From: Haliea salexigens DSM 19537
Lineage (GTDB): Bacteria > Pseudomonadota > Gammaproteobacteria > Pseudomonadales > Halieaceae
Assembly: GCF_000423125.1 (NCBI RefSeq)
Contig: NZ_AUHJ01000001.1
Coordinates: forward strand, 372,001 to 436,000
DNA: 64,000 nt
Direction of reading: 5' to 3'
Of the stretch, positions 28,472 through 37,572 are shown piece after piece; the stretch's first letter is position 1, and each line of letters opens with the position of its first letter. Both the position numbers and the translations under genes were made by a program. Below the pieces are notes generated by a model. It searched no databases, had not been told where the DNA came from, and saw nothing but the letters and a program-made list of their open reading frames with translations.

Positions 28472-28933
28472 ATGTCAGAACCCGATGCATCAGGCCCGCC
28501 ATCGCTGCTGCGCAGGCTCGCGGCCCTGCTCTACGACACGCTGTTGGTCATACCGCTGATTGGTGTGACGGTAGCCATCGCAAGCGCAATCGAAATGTGG
28601 CTGCTCGGCATTCGCGAGGGCAGCGATTACTACCAGATGAATCCCCAGGTGGTGCAATTACTGAGCATAGGCTGTGTGGCGGTGTTTTTTACCCTGTTCT
28701 GGCGCAAGGGCGGCCAGACACTGGGCATGCAGGCCTGGCGCATAAAGCTCGTGGATGAAACGGGCGCCACACCGGGCACTGGGCGCTGCCTGCTGCGCTG
28801 CGGCGCTGCTCTGGTCTCTTTACTGCCTGCGGGGCTGGGCTACTGGTGGTGCTTGATCGACAAACGCGGACTGTACTGGCACGACCACCTCAGTGGCAGC
28901 CACCTTCTGCTGCTGCCCAAGCGCGAGAAATAA
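28472..28933 (+). CDS. RDD family membrane protein
   Basis: Protein of 153 residues with the RDD signature region (RRLAALLYDTLLVIPLIG), two to three further membrane segments, GQTLGMQAWRIKLVDETG in the middle and the usual W-H-D-x-L end (YWHDHLSGSHLL). RDD proteins are small membrane proteins of uncertain, possibly transport, role. They are commonly found beside lptF/lptG in gammaproteobacteria, as here (convergent). Start at ATG 28472; the earlier in-frame codons overlap the divergent regulator promoter. Confidence 0.9.
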   Translation: MSEPDASGPPSLLRRLAALLYDTLLVIPLIGVTVAIASAIEMWLLGIREGSDYYQMNPQVVQLLSIGCVAVFFTLFWRKGGQTLGMQAWRIKLVDETGATPGTGRCLLRCGAALVSLLPAGLGYWWCLIDKRGLYWHDHLSGSHLLLLPKREK

Positions 28934-28952
28934 CCGCCGCCGACCACCCCCG

Positions 28953-30014
28953 TCAGCGGGTACGCAGCAGTAGCACCAGCCCCACGCCAATACACAGCAA
29001 CACCGGCGTCAGCGCAGCATAGAGCGGCGGGAATCCGAACACCAGGCTGGCGGGCCCCAACAAGTCCTCACTGATCTGGAAGGCCACCCCCACCAGAACA
29101 CCCGCAAAAATGCGCAAGCCCAGGGTACCGTCACGCAAAGGGCCGAAAATAAACGCTATCGCCACCAACACCAGACCGGCTATCGATGCCGGCTGCAGCA
29201 GCTTGCGCCACATGGCAATCTCGAAATCATCGGCATCCAGCCCCTGCTGCTGCAGATAGTGGCTGTAGCGCTGCAGATCGATGAGCGGCAAGCGCTCGGG
29301 GGAGACCACTTCCATGGTCAACAACCGCGGTGTAATACCGGTATCCCAACGCAGTGTTTCGGCCCGCGTGCGGGTGGTTTCCCAGCTGCTGAAATCGGTT
29401 TTCACCACATCTTCCAGCACCCAGTGATCCCCGGCGAAGCGGGCCCGCTGCGCGCCCAGCGATGCGATCATCCGACGACGCTCGTCCAACTGCACCAGCA
29501 GCACACCGCGCAGGGCAGTTTCACTTTCCACCGCGTTGAAATACAGGTAGGAATCGCCCTCGCGGTTCCAGATACCGTAGCGGCCGGCAAGGCCGCCGGG
29601 CGCGCTTTGCGCCAGAGCCCGGCGGTTTTCGGCCAGCTGTTCCGCCGGCGGGGCGACCACCTCCCCCAGCACAAAGCCGACCAGCGCTACCAGCAGGGCG
29701 TATTTCATCACCACCACCACCAGGCGCGCGATGGACACGCCCGCACCGCGCATAATTGTGAGCTCACTGGCCGTGGCCAGCTGGCCGAGGCCCACCAGGC
29801 TGCCAATCAACGCCGCCGATGGAATGAACTCGTACAGGCGGCCGGGCACGGTCAGTGCAATGTAGGCCGACATTTCCAGAAAGGTATAGCTTTCGCTGAG
29901 GCGACCCGACTCATCGATAAACACGGAAACGACATCAATCCCCACGATGACCAGCAGCACCAGAAAGATGGAGGCCAGCAATGTGCGCCCGATATACCAG
30001 TCAAGCAGACGCAT
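28953..30014 (-). CDS. lptG: LPS export ABC transporter permease LptG
   Basis: Inner-membrane permease (353 residues) of the LptB2FG complex that extracts lipopolysaccharide and drives it to the outer membrane. It starts MRLLDWYIGRTLL and has the expected three N-terminal helices, a periplasmic beta-jellyroll middle and three C-terminal helices. The start at 30014 overlaps lptF by 14 bases; a long upstream extension in the same frame is an artefact of the lptF coding region. Confidence 0.96.
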   Translation of the reverse strand: MRLLDWYIGRTLLASIFLVLLVIVGIDVVSVFIDESGRLSESYTFLEMSAYIALTVPGRLYEFIPSAALIGSLVGLGQLATASELTIMRGAGVSIARLVVVVMKYALLVALVGFVLGEVVAPPAEQLAENRRALAQSAPGGLAGRYGIWNREGDSYLYFNAVESETALRGVLLVQLDERRRMIASLGAQRARFAGDHWVLEDVVKTDFSSWETTRTRAETLRWDTGITPRLLTMEVVSPERLPLIDLQRYSHYLQQQGLDADDFEIAMWRKLLQPASIAGLVLVAIAFIFGPLRDGTLGLRIFAGVLVGVAFQISEDLLGPASLVFGFPPLYAALTPVLLCIGVGLVLLLRTR

Positions 30015-31119
30015 CGGCAACTCCCCTGGCCCTGCGGGCATACCAGCGTCGACGCAGCGTGTCGCCGTACAGCAACCCCAGCGCCAGGGTGCCGTAGAGC
30101 AGGTGCACCGCCCAGAAGACCAGCGGCCCCGCACCCTCTTCCATGGCGGCGCGCGCCTTGGTCAACAACACGAGGTAAATGAGGTACAGGGCGAAGGCCG
30201 GCGCCATCTTGATGTAGCGACCACGCCGGTGGTCCGTGCGGCTCAGGGACAAGGCAATCAGGGCTACGATTGGCACAGTGACTGGCAGCGACAGCCGCCA
30301 GTGCAGCGCAGCGCGCTCTTCGGGCAGCGTGGATTCCAGCAGCGCCCGGGTGGGCCTGGCATCAACGCGCGGCACGCTGCGAATACCGCCTTCCGGCTCT
30401 GGTATGCGCTCACCAAAACGCTCGAACTCAACCACCTCGTAATCCAGCTCGCCGGGCTGGCCGCTGTAGCGGTAGCCATCGCGCAGCTCCAGATAGCGCG
30501 CACCCGTTGTGCTATCGAGGACGATCTCGCCCTCAGAGGCGACGGTAATCGTCAGCCGGGTGCCGCCGCCGGGTGCGGCGGACTGCTGCGAAAGAAAGAC
30601 CGAGTGCATGACGCCGCTATCCGGGTCGATGCGCTCGGCGTAGCTCACGATACCGTTGGACTTGCGATACTGGAAACGCCCTGCCGCCAGAGTCTGCAGC
30701 CCCTGCGAGGTTTCCGGGTCATCCAGCAGTGCCGAAGACCGCGCCGCACCCAACGGGGTGACCAGCAGGCTCAGCAGCGCCACTAGCGCCATCACCAGCA
30801 GCGCCGATACGAGGGTATAGCCAGCCAGACGAGTGGGGCTTACCCCACAGGCCGACAGCACGACCATTTCGCTCTCGACATAGAGCCGGCCGTAGGCCAT
30901 GAGGATGCCCAGAAAAAGGCCTAACGGAAGAATCAACTCCAGAAAACCCGGCAGGCGGAAGAACATCACGGGCAGCAGGATATCACCCGCCAGATTGCCT
31001 ACCGCAGCCTCCGCCAGATACTTCACGAAGCGACCACTGAAGATGATCACCAACAGGGTGAAACTCACCGCGACAGTATGTTGCAGGACATCGCGCGTCA
31101 GATACGCCAGGATTTTCAT
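30001..31119 (-). CDS. lptF: LPS export ABC transporter permease LptF
   Basis: Partner permease of LptG, 372 residues, with the same 3 helices - periplasmic domain - 3 helices layout. The conserved segment MAYGRLYVESEMVVLSACG near residues 75-95 contacts the LptB ATPase. It is divergent from pepA, an arrangement conserved in many gammaproteobacteria. The two genes are coupled by overlap. Confidence 0.96.
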   Translation of the reverse strand: MKILAYLTRDVLQHTVAVSFTLLVIIFSGRFVKYLAEAAVGNLAGDILLPVMFFRLPGFLELILPLGLFLGILMAYGRLYVESEMVVLSACGVSPTRLAGYTLVSALLVMALVALLSLLVTPLGAARSSALLDDPETSQGLQTLAAGRFQYRKSNGIVSYAERIDPDSGVMHSVFLSQQSAAPGGGTRLTITVASEGEIVLDSTTGARYLELRDGYRYSGQPGELDYEVVEFERFGERIPEPEGGIRSVPRVDARPTRALLESTLPEERAALHWRLSLPVTVPIVALIALSLSRTDHRRGRYIKMAPAFALYLIYLVLLTKARAAMEEGAGPLVFWAVHLLYGTLALGLLYGDTLRRRWYARRARGVADASA

Positions 31120-31171
31120 GCAGGTCCAGGTTGCAGCGTGGCAAGCGCCCGTGCCGGGCGATCGCCAGAGG

Positions 31172-31200
31172 TTCAGTTTCTTCGCTGTACATCATACACT
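31172..31200. promoter_or_regulatory. Divergent lptFG/pepA promoter region
   Basis: Within the 123-base gap, TATGAT on the minus strand (31196-31191) could be the lptF -10, and TACACT on the plus strand (31195-31200) with TTCAGT 17 bases upstream could serve pepA. Both are moderate matches. Confidence 0.35.
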
Positions 31201-31242
31201 AGCGGTCTTTTCCACGCCCACGAAAACTAGCAGGCACAGACC

Positions 31243-32727
31243 ATGAGCACTCTTACCTTTACCGCCCGCGCCAGCGCGGACCCCAGCAAAACCAAAACCC
31301 GCTGCGCCATTGTTGCCGTGTTCGGTAGTGAGCTGTCCGCCACGGCTACCGCACTGGATAGCGCCGGCGCCCTGAGCAACACCCTGAAGCTCGGCGATTT
31401 CCAGGGCAAACCGGGGCAGACTCACCTGCTGCCCGGCATCGGCAATGCCGAACGCGTCATGCTGCTGGGTTGTGGTGATCGCGCCCGTTTCAGCCACGCA
31501 GCCGCGCGCGAGGCGTTTCAAGGCCTGAGCACCGCGTTGAATGCCAGTAATGTAACAGAGGCGCTGCTGCACACGGCTGACCTGTTGAGCGATGCGGTCG
31601 ATGGCGCCTGGCTGCTGGAGCTGGTCGCGCGCACCCTCACAGTCAGCAGCTATCGCTATACGCGCACGGTTTCCAAGCCCAAAGATCCGCTCGCGTTGAA
31701 AAAGCTCGTGGTCAACCCGGGCAAGGGGCTGCCAGCAAAGCGCGCGCAAGCAGCGCTGGACAATGGCGCAGCGCTCGGCCGCGGCATCAATTACACCCGC
31801 GAACTGGGCAACTTGCCCGGCAATATCTGCACACCGTCGTATCTGGCCAGCGAGGCGCGCAAGCTGTCTCGCGGCAACAGCAAGGTCCGCACGCAGGTGC
31901 TGGAAGAGAAGAAAATGCGCGAGCTGGGCATGGGCTCGCTGCTCTCGGTATCGGCGGGCAGCGACGAACCCGCCAAACTCATCGTCATCGAATACCGCGG
32001 CGGAAAATCCGGTGCAGCACCGCAGGTTCTGGTGGGCAAGGGGATCACCTTCGACTCCGGCGGCATTTCCATCAAGCCCGGAGCCAAGATGGATGAAATG
32101 AAATACGACATGTGCGGCGCGGCCAGCGTGCTGGGCACACTGCAGGCCGTGATCGACATGGCACTGCCGCTGAACGTCACCGGCATCATTGCTGCGGCAG
32201 AAAACATGCCCAGCGGGCGCGCCACGAAACCCGGCGATGTGGTCAAGAGCATGTCCGGCACCACCATCGAAGTACTCAACACAGACGCCGAGGGCCGCCT
32301 GGTGCTCTGCGATGCCCTCACCTTCGCCAGCCGTTTCAAGCCCGCCGCGGTGATTGACATCGCGACACTCACCGGGGCCTGTGTGGTTGCCCTGGGCTCC
32401 CACGCCTCGGCCGTGTATGCCAACGACGAAGCGCTGGCCGAGCAACTGCTGAGCGCTGGCACCGACAGCCACGACCGCGGCTGGCGCATGCCGCTGTGGG
32501 ACGACTACCGCAAGCAGCTGAACAGCAACTTCGCGGATCTCGCCAATATCGGCGGCCCTGAAGGTGGGTCGGTCACCGCCGCCTGTTTCCTGGCGACCTT
32601 CGCCGAGAACTATCCCTGGGCGCACCTGGATATCGCCGGTTCCGCCTGGAACAGCTCGCCCAAGGGCGCCACCGGCCGTCCGGTGGCCATGCTCACTCGC
32701 TACCTGCAGGGGCGGGCCGCGGACTGA
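31243..32727 (+). CDS. pepA: Leucyl aminopeptidase (M17), cytosolic
   Basis: Two-metal M17 aminopeptidase of 494 residues. The metal and active-site motifs are present: VGKGITFDSGG (with the lysine and aspartate), the KYDM stretch and NTDAEGRLVL. There is no signal peptide. PepA enzymes also bind DNA in some species. First gene of pepA-holC-valS, with holC starting one base after its stop. A second, exported M17 enzyme is encoded at 45317-46873. Confidence 0.96.
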   Translation: MSTLTFTARASADPSKTKTRCAIVAVFGSELSATATALDSAGALSNTLKLGDFQGKPGQTHLLPGIGNAERVMLLGCGDRARFSHAAAREAFQGLSTALNASNVTEALLHTADLLSDAVDGAWLLELVARTLTVSSYRYTRTVSKPKDPLALKKLVVNPGKGLPAKRAQAALDNGAALGRGINYTRELGNLPGNICTPSYLASEARKLSRGNSKVRTQVLEEKKMRELGMGSLLSVSAGSDEPAKLIVIEYRGGKSGAAPQVLVGKGITFDSGGISIKPGAKMDEMKYDMCGAASVLGTLQAVIDMALPLNVTGIIAAAENMPSGRATKPGDVVKSMSGTTIEVLNTDAEGRLVLCDALTFASRFKPAAVIDIATLTGACVVALGSHASAVYANDEALAEQLLSAGTDSHDRGWRMPLWDDYRKQLNSNFADLANIGGPEGGSVTAACFLATFAENYPWAHLDIAGSAWNSSPKGATGRPVAMLTRYLQGRAAD

Positions 32728-32728
32728 C

Positions 32729-33157
32729 ATGACGCGGGTAGGCTTCTACGTCATCCAGCAGGCGGGCGAGGCACAGCGCCTGCAGGTCGCAGCGCGTTTG
32801 GCCGACAAAGCGTTTCAGCGCGGCCATCGCATCTACATCCATGCCCGGGATCAGGCGCAGGCGCGCTCACTGGATACACTGCTCTGGTCCTTTCGCCCGG
32901 GCAGTTTCCTGCCCCATGGCCTCGCTGGTGAACCCGGTTCAGACCTGGTCGCCATAGGCTGGGGGGAGGAACCTGCCGGGCATGACGACCTGCTGATCAA
33001 CCTGCGCTTGGAAGTGCCGGCGTTTTTCGGCCGTTTCCACCGTGTTGCCGAGGTGGTTACCCAGGATAACGCCAGCCTTGCGGCACTCAGGGAATCCTGG
33101 CGCTTTTATCAGTCGCGGGGTTACCAGTTGGAAAAGCACGACCTCGGCGGCGTATAA
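32729..33157 (+). CDS. holC: DNA polymerase III subunit chi
   Basis: HolC (142 residues) links the clamp loader to single-strand binding protein. Typical features are the start TRVGFYVIQ, the ARLADKAFQRGHRIYIHA region and LLWSFRPGSFLPHG. It sits between pepA and valS as in E. coli, one base after the pepA stop. Confidence 0.95.
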   Translation: MTRVGFYVIQQAGEAQRLQVAARLADKAFQRGHRIYIHARDQAQARSLDTLLWSFRPGSFLPHGLAGEPGSDLVAIGWGEEPAGHDDLLINLRLEVPAFFGRFHRVAEVVTQDNASLAALRESWRFYQSRGYQLEKHDLGGV

Positions 33158-33190
33158 TCCCGCGCTTTTCGCACCCGGACAGCAACCGCG

Positions 33191-36025
33191 ATGGACAAGA
33201 CCTTTCAACCTGCCGCAATCGAAGCACAGTGGTATGACCACTGGGAACAACAGGGGTACTTCAAGCCCCGCGGCGGCGAGCACAGCTACAGCATCATGAT
33301 CCCGCCGCCGAACGTGACTGGCAGCCTGCACATGGGCCACGGTTTCAACAACGCGATCATGGACTGCCTCATTCGCTACCACCGCATGTGCGGCGACAAC
33401 ACCCTGTGGCAGGTGGGCACCGACCATGCCGGCATCGCAACACAGATGGTTGTGGAGCGGAAGCTGGCGGCGGAGGGCACGTCCCGCCACGACCTGGGGC
33501 GGGAAGAGTTCCTGCGTCGCGTGTGGGACTGGAAGGCGGAATCCGGCGGCAACATCACCCGCCAGATCCGGCGCCTTGGCTCCTCCGTCGATTGGAGCCG
33601 AGAGCGCTTCACCATGGACCCGGGGCTCTCCGCGGCCGTTGGTGAGGTGTTCGTGCAGCTGTACGATCAGGGGCTGATCTACCGCGGGAAACGTCTGGTG
33701 AACTGGGACCCGGTATTCAACACCGCCATTTCCGACCTCGAGGTGCTGAACGAAGAGGAACAGGGCTCACTCTGGCATTTCCGCTATCCCATCGAAGGCG
33801 AATCCGGACACCTCGTAGTGGCCACTACGCGCCCGGAAACCGTTCTCGGCGACAGTGCCGTTGCGGTACACCCGGAGGATCCGCGCTACCAGCATCTGGT
33901 CGGCAAACAGGTCCGCCTGCCGCTCACCGACCGCCTGATCCCCATCATTGCCGACGATTACGTGGACCCGGAATTCGGCTCCGGCTGTGTGAAGATCACC
34001 CCGGCACACGACTTCAACGACTACGAAATCGGCAAACGCCACAACCTGCCGCTGATCAATATCCTCGACCGCAACGCGCATGTTCTGGGCGAATTCACGG
34101 TACTCACCTTTGCCGGGTATGCTGCCCAGCACGGGGAGCGGGCACCCGCTGAGTATGCGGGCATGGAACGCTTCGAAGCGCGCAAGGCCATTGTGGGCGC
34201 CTTCGAGACCCTGGGCTTGCTGGAGAAAATCGAACCCCACACCCTCAAGGTGCCCCGCGGTGACCGTTCCGGCGCGGTGGTGGAACCCTGGCTCACGGAC
34301 CAGTGGTACGTCAGTGTGGCGGACCTTGCCCAGCCCGCCATCGAAGCGGTCGAGGACGGGCGCATACAGTTTGTGCCCAAACAGTACGAGAACATGTATT
34401 TTGCCTGGATGCGCGACATCCAGGACTGGTGCATCAGCCGGCAGCTCTGGTGGGGACACCGCATCCCGGCCTGGTACGACACACAGGGCAAAGTCTACGT
34501 GGGGCGCGATGAGGCCGAGGTGCGGCAAAAGTATGCGCTCGCGCCGGACGTCGCGCTGCAACAGGACGAGGACGTACTGGACACCTGGTTCAGTTCCGCT
34601 CTCTGGACCTTTTCGACCCTGGGCTGGCCAGAAGACACAGCAGACCTGCAGGCGTTCCATCCCAGCAGCGTGCTGGTAACCGGCTTCGACATCATCTTCT
34701 TCTGGGTGGCACGCATGATCATGCTCACCCTGCACTTCATCAAGCACCCGGACGGCAGCCCCCAGGTACCGTTCAGCACCGTGTACGTCCATGGCCTGGT
34801 GCGCGACTCGCAGGGCCAGAAGATGTCCAAGTCCAAGGGCAACGTGCTGGACCCGATCGACCTGATCGACGGCATTGAACTTGAGCCATTGGTGGAAAAA
34901 CGCACCCAGGGCATGATGCAGCCGCAACTGGCAAAGAAGATCGAGCAGCAGACCCGCGCCGAATTCCCGGAGGGCCTCGCCGCCTACGGTACCGATGCGC
35001 TGCGCTTCACGTTCTGTTCGCTGGCCTCCACCGGTCGCGATATCAAGTTCGATATTGGACGCATCGAAGGCTACCGCAATTTCTGCAACAAGATCTGGAA
35101 CGCCGCACGCTATGTGCTGATGAATTGTGAGGAGCACGACTGCGGCACCGACAGTAGCCTGCCGGTGCAGCTCAGCCTGGCCGACCGCTGGATTCTCTCG
35201 CGCCTGCAGGGTACCGCCGACGCCGTCGCAACCGCCATCAACCAGTATCGCTTCGACCTCGCCAGCCAGGCACTCTACGAGTTTATCTGGAACGAGTATT
35301 GTGATTGGTATCTCGAACTGTCGAAACCCGTGCTCTGGGACGAGCAAGCGGACCCTGCACTGCTGCGTGGAACACGCCGCACGCTGATCACCGTCATGGA
35401 AACCTGGCTGCGGCTGCTGCACCCCTTCATGCCGTTTATCACCGAAGAGATCTGGCAGCGCGCCGCGCCGCTGGCGGGGATTTCCGGCCCCAGCATCATG
35501 CTGCAGCCCTGGCCAGAGAGCGATCCCGGTGCCGTGGACAGTGCCGCAAATGCGGATATAGAATGGTTGAAGGCGGTGATTGTCGGTATTCGTAACATAC
35601 GCGGTGAAATGAATGTACCGCCGGGGCGGGGCGTGGACCTGCTGTGTCGAAACGGCAGTGAAACCGACCGCAGGCGCCTGCATGACAACGCCAGCTTCCT
35701 GAAAAAGCTCGCGAAGCTGGATAGCATTGAATGGTTGGACGCCAGCGCACAGGCCCCCGTTGCCGCCACCGGCCTGGTGGGTGACCTGGAGCTGCTGGTG
35801 CCATTGGCGGGGCTGATTGACCGCGATGCGGAACTGGCCAGACTCGGCCGGGAACTGGAGAAACTGGAGAAAGAGCGCGGCCGCCTGCAGGGCAAACTCG
35901 GCAACAGCAACTTTGTTGACCGGGCACCGCAGGACGTTGTCGACAAGGAACGGGAAAAGCTGGCGGCGCTGGAGCAGGCGCTGCAAAAGCTGCGCGGTCA
36001 GGCAGACTATATCGCGCGCCTGTAG
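33191..36025 (+). CDS. valS: Valine-tRNA ligase
   Basis: Class Ia synthetase of 944 residues. It has the HIGH-type motif His47-Met-Gly-His50 in [12 protein letters not shown], a CP1 editing domain ([10 protein letters not shown]), the KMSKS loop at 544-548 and a C-terminal coiled coil (last about 65 residues) that grips the tRNA. Complete and of usual length. Last gene of the pepA-holC-valS unit; a 9-bp hairpin follows within 30 bases. Confidence 0.98.
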   Translation: MDKTFQPAAIEAQWYDHWEQQGYFKPRGGEHSYSIMIPPPNVTGSLHMGHGFNNAIMDCLIRYHRMCGDNTLWQVGTDHAGIATQMVVERKLAAEGTSRHDLGREEFLRRVWDWKAESGGNITRQIRRLGSSVDWSRERFTMDPGLSAAVGEVFVQLYDQGLIYRGKRLVNWDPVFNTAISDLEVLNEEEQGSLWHFRYPIEGESGHLVVATTRPETVLGDSAVAVHPEDPRYQHLVGKQVRLPLTDRLIPIIADDYVDPEFGSGCVKITPAHDFNDYEIGKRHNLPLINILDRNAHVLGEFTVLTFAGYAAQHGERAPAEYAGMERFEARKAIVGAFETLGLLEKIEPHTLKVPRGDRSGAVVEPWLTDQWYVSVADLAQPAIEAVEDGRIQFVPKQYENMYFAWMRDIQDWCISRQLWWGHRIPAWYDTQGKVYVGRDEAEVRQKYALAPDVALQQDEDVLDTWFSSALWTFSTLGWPEDTADLQAFHPSSVLVTGFDIIFFWVARMIMLTLHFIKHPDGSPQVPFSTVYVHGLVRDSQGQKMSKSKGNVLDPIDLIDGIELEPLVEKRTQGMMQPQLAKKIEQQTRAEFPEGLAAYGTDALRFTFCSLASTGRDIKFDIGRIEGYRNFCNKIWNAARYVLMNCEEHDCGTDSSLPVQLSLADRWILSRLQGTADAVATAINQYRFDLASQALYEFIWNEYCDWYLELSKPVLWDEQADPALLRGTRRTLITVMETWLRLLHPFMPFITEEIWQRAAPLAGISGPSIMLQPWPESDPGAVDSAANADIEWLKAVIVGIRNIRGEMNVPPGRGVDLLCRNGSETDRRRLHDNASFLKKLAKLDSIEWLDASAQAPVAATGLVGDLELLVPLAGLIDRDAELARLGRELEKLEKERGRLQGKLGNSNFVDRAPQDVVDKEREKLAALEQALQKLRGQADYIARL

Positions 36026-36053
36026 GCTCAACACTCGGTGCACGTATTCAGGA

Positions 36054-36076
36054 GCCAACGCGAGCGGCGCGTTGGC
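36054..36076 (+). terminator. Hairpin between valS and the cold-shock gene
   Basis: GCCAACGCG (36054-36062) and CGCGTTGGC (36068-36076) form a perfect 9-bp stem with a five-base loop. It is followed by an A-rich, not T-rich, stretch. It may end valS transcripts or form part of the cold-shock mRNA leader. Confidence 0.45.
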
Positions 36077-36114
36077 CATAATAAAAAGCAGCAGAGAATA
36101 CCGAGGAAAGGGGT

Positions 36115-36327
36115 ATGAATGAACGTGTAAGTGGCACGGTAAAATGGTTCAATAATGCCAAGGGTTTTGGCTTTATCACCCGGGAGGAAGGCAGCGAAGA
36201 CGTTTTCGTGCATTTCCGGTCAATCCAGGGTGACGGTTATCGCACTCTCAATGAAGGGCAGGCCGTTGAGTTCAGCCTGGTTGAAGGGCCCAAGGGCCTG
36301 CAGGCCGAGGACGTGCAAAAAACCTGA
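36115..36327 (+). CDS. Cold-shock domain protein (CspA family)
   Basis: Seventy-residue single cold-shock domain with intact RNA-binding motifs KGFGFI (RNP1) and VFVHF (RNP2), starting [18 protein letters not shown]. It acts as an RNA chaperone or antiterminator. The ATG has a strong AGGAAAGGGG ribosome site. A hairpin lies in the 89-base leader region. Followed by a membrane-anchored paralogue. Confidence 0.96.
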   Translation: MNERVSGTVKWFNNAKGFGFITREEGSEDVFVHFRSIQGDGYRTLNEGQAVEFSLVEGPKGLQAEDVQKT

Positions 36328-36338
36328 GTCGCGGTTCG

Positions 36339-36354
36339 CCGTGTCGCGCGACAC
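36339..36354. repeat. 16-bp perfect palindrome after the cold-shock gene
   Basis: CGTGTCGCGCGACACG, 12 bases after the stop codon. No T-run follows. It can form a stem in RNA or a symmetric protein site in DNA. Confidence 0.6.
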
Positions 36355-36387
36355 GTCCCGGTTCATCGAATATACCCGACCTTGCTT

Positions 36388-36412
36388 GCCCGCGGGCACT
36401 AACGCCGCGGGC
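36388..36412 (+). repeat. 8-bp hairpin between the cold-shock genes
   Basis: GCCCGCGG (36388-36395) and CCGCGGGC (36405-36412) around a nine-base loop. It precedes the second cold-shock gene by about 60 bases and could be a weak terminator or a leader structure. Confidence 0.5.
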
Positions 36413-36473
36413 CGAGTTACATGCGCCTGGCTCTCCATCACAGGCATTCACCCTACCGTTAACGAGGAACAAC

Positions 36474-36938
36474 ATGCGCTTCATGTCCCAACTGATTGTC
36501 ACCCTGCTCTTTGCCCTGGCGCTGTCCGCACTGGCGGGCTCACTGCTGGGCCTGCCCTTCCCTGACCTCACCCTGCTGCTGCTGTTCGCTGTGGCAACGA
36601 CCGGTTCCGCGCTGCTGGGTGCACTGTGGCCCGTATCGACGGCGCAACCCGCACCCAGGCAGCAGAAAAGCAGCAAAAAGGCAGCGGTAAAACCGGCGCG
36701 CAGCGCGAAGCCGGCACAAGCGGGTCGTGAACAGGGCACCGTCAAGTGGTTCAACAGCGCCAAGGGCTTCGGCTTTATCACCTGCGATGACGGTAGCGAG
36801 GTGTTTGTGCACTTCCGCGCCATTCGCGGCGAAGGCCGTCGCAGCTTGCGCGATGGGGAACGCGTTGCATTTCATACGGCGGCGAGCGACAAGGGCCCCC
36901 AGGCCGAGGACGTAGAACTGCTGGAACGGTCGCACTGA
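36474..36938 (+). CDS. Membrane-anchored cold-shock domain protein
   Basis: Protein of 154 residues: two predicted membrane helices (about 5-27 and 32-52), a basic Lys/Ala/Pro linker (about 58-82), then a complete cold-shock domain from about 86 ([23 protein letters not shown]). Both RNA-binding motifs are intact. The helices should form a hairpin leaving the basic linker and RNA-binding domain in the cytoplasm. An AACGAGGA-type ribosome site precedes the ATG. The next gene starts one base after its stop, suggesting co-transcription with the methyltransferase. Confidence 0.9.
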   Translation: MRFMSQLIVTLLFALALSALAGSLLGLPFPDLTLLLLFAVATTGSALLGALWPVSTAQPAPRQQKSSKKAAVKPARSAKPAQAGREQGTVKWFNSAKGFGFITCDDGSEVFVHFRAIRGEGRRSLRDGERVAFHTAASDKGPQAEDVELLERSH

Positions 36939-36939
36939 G

Positions 36940-37572
36940 ATGGCAAACAGCGGTGGTAAACCAACGCGCACCGAGCGCCGCTTTCGCGGCATGGTTATGC
37001 CCACGGCGGCACACCCAGCGATTCGCCGCGTGCGCCGTCAGGGCAAACTGCCGAGCATTCACGGTAACAAGCTGTGGAAATCCAGCTGTCTGCTGCTGGA
37101 TTACCTGCACAAAAATCCGCCCGCCCACACCGCACAAGTGCTCGATGTCGGCTGCGGCTGGGGCATCGCCGGGATCTGGTGTGCATCCAGACTGGGCAGT
37201 GCAGTGACCTCGCTGGACGCGGACCCGGATGTGTTCCCGTACCTCGACGCCGTGGCGACACTCAACGGCGTGAGCACCCGTCCGCAGGTGAAGCGGTTCG
37301 AGCAGATCACGACCCGTGAACTGGCACGCTACGACATGCTGCTGGCGGCCGATGTGTGCTTCTGGGATGAACTGGTGCGCCCGGTCACCAACCTGGTCAA
37401 CCGGGCGGTGAAGGCCGGCGTGAAAACAATCATCATCGCGGACCCGGAGCGCTCCACCTTTCTCGACATGGCACAGAGCTGTGTTGACCGGCACTGTGCC
37501 GAACTCCTGCCCTGGCGCTGTCGCGGCAGTGTGGAAGCGCGCGGCGCGCTCATGGTGATCGAAAACGCCTGA
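36940..37572 (+). CDS. Class I SAM-dependent methyltransferase
   Basis: Protein of 210 residues with the SAM-binding motif VLDVGCGWGIAG (about residues 67-78), an acidic residue after beta-2 (SLDADPD) and a D/E-rich motif IV segment (LLAADVCFWDE). The pattern resembles the METTL20/MTR16-like protein methyltransferases, but the target is unknown. It overlaps the convergent TPR gene by 23 bases at its 3' end. Confidence 0.85.
   Translation: MANSGGKPTRTERRFRGMVMPTAAHPAIRRVRRQGKLPSIHGNKLWKSSCLLLDYLHKNPPAHTAQVLDVGCGWGIAGIWCASRLGSAVTSLDADPDVFPYLDAVATLNGVSTRPQVKRFEQITTRELARYDMLLAADVCFWDELVRPVTNLVNRAVKAGVKTIIIADPERSTFLDMAQSCVDRHCAELLPWRCRGSVEARGALMVIENA

Noticed and set aside
31192-32730. 512-codon open frame on the minus strand
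   Set aside because: Antisense to pepA, whose motifs are intact; no recognisable domain in the mirror translation.
33767-36079. 770-codon open frame on the minus strand
   Set aside because: It is antisense to valS, whose product is complete and recognisable; the translation is rich in His/Gln/Val as expected from a mirrored GC-rich gene and has no ribosome site.
36339-36412. Palindromes after the first cold-shock gene as remnants of an insertion
   Set aside because: No flanking direct repeats or transposase remnants are visible; ordinary 3' mRNA structures explain them.
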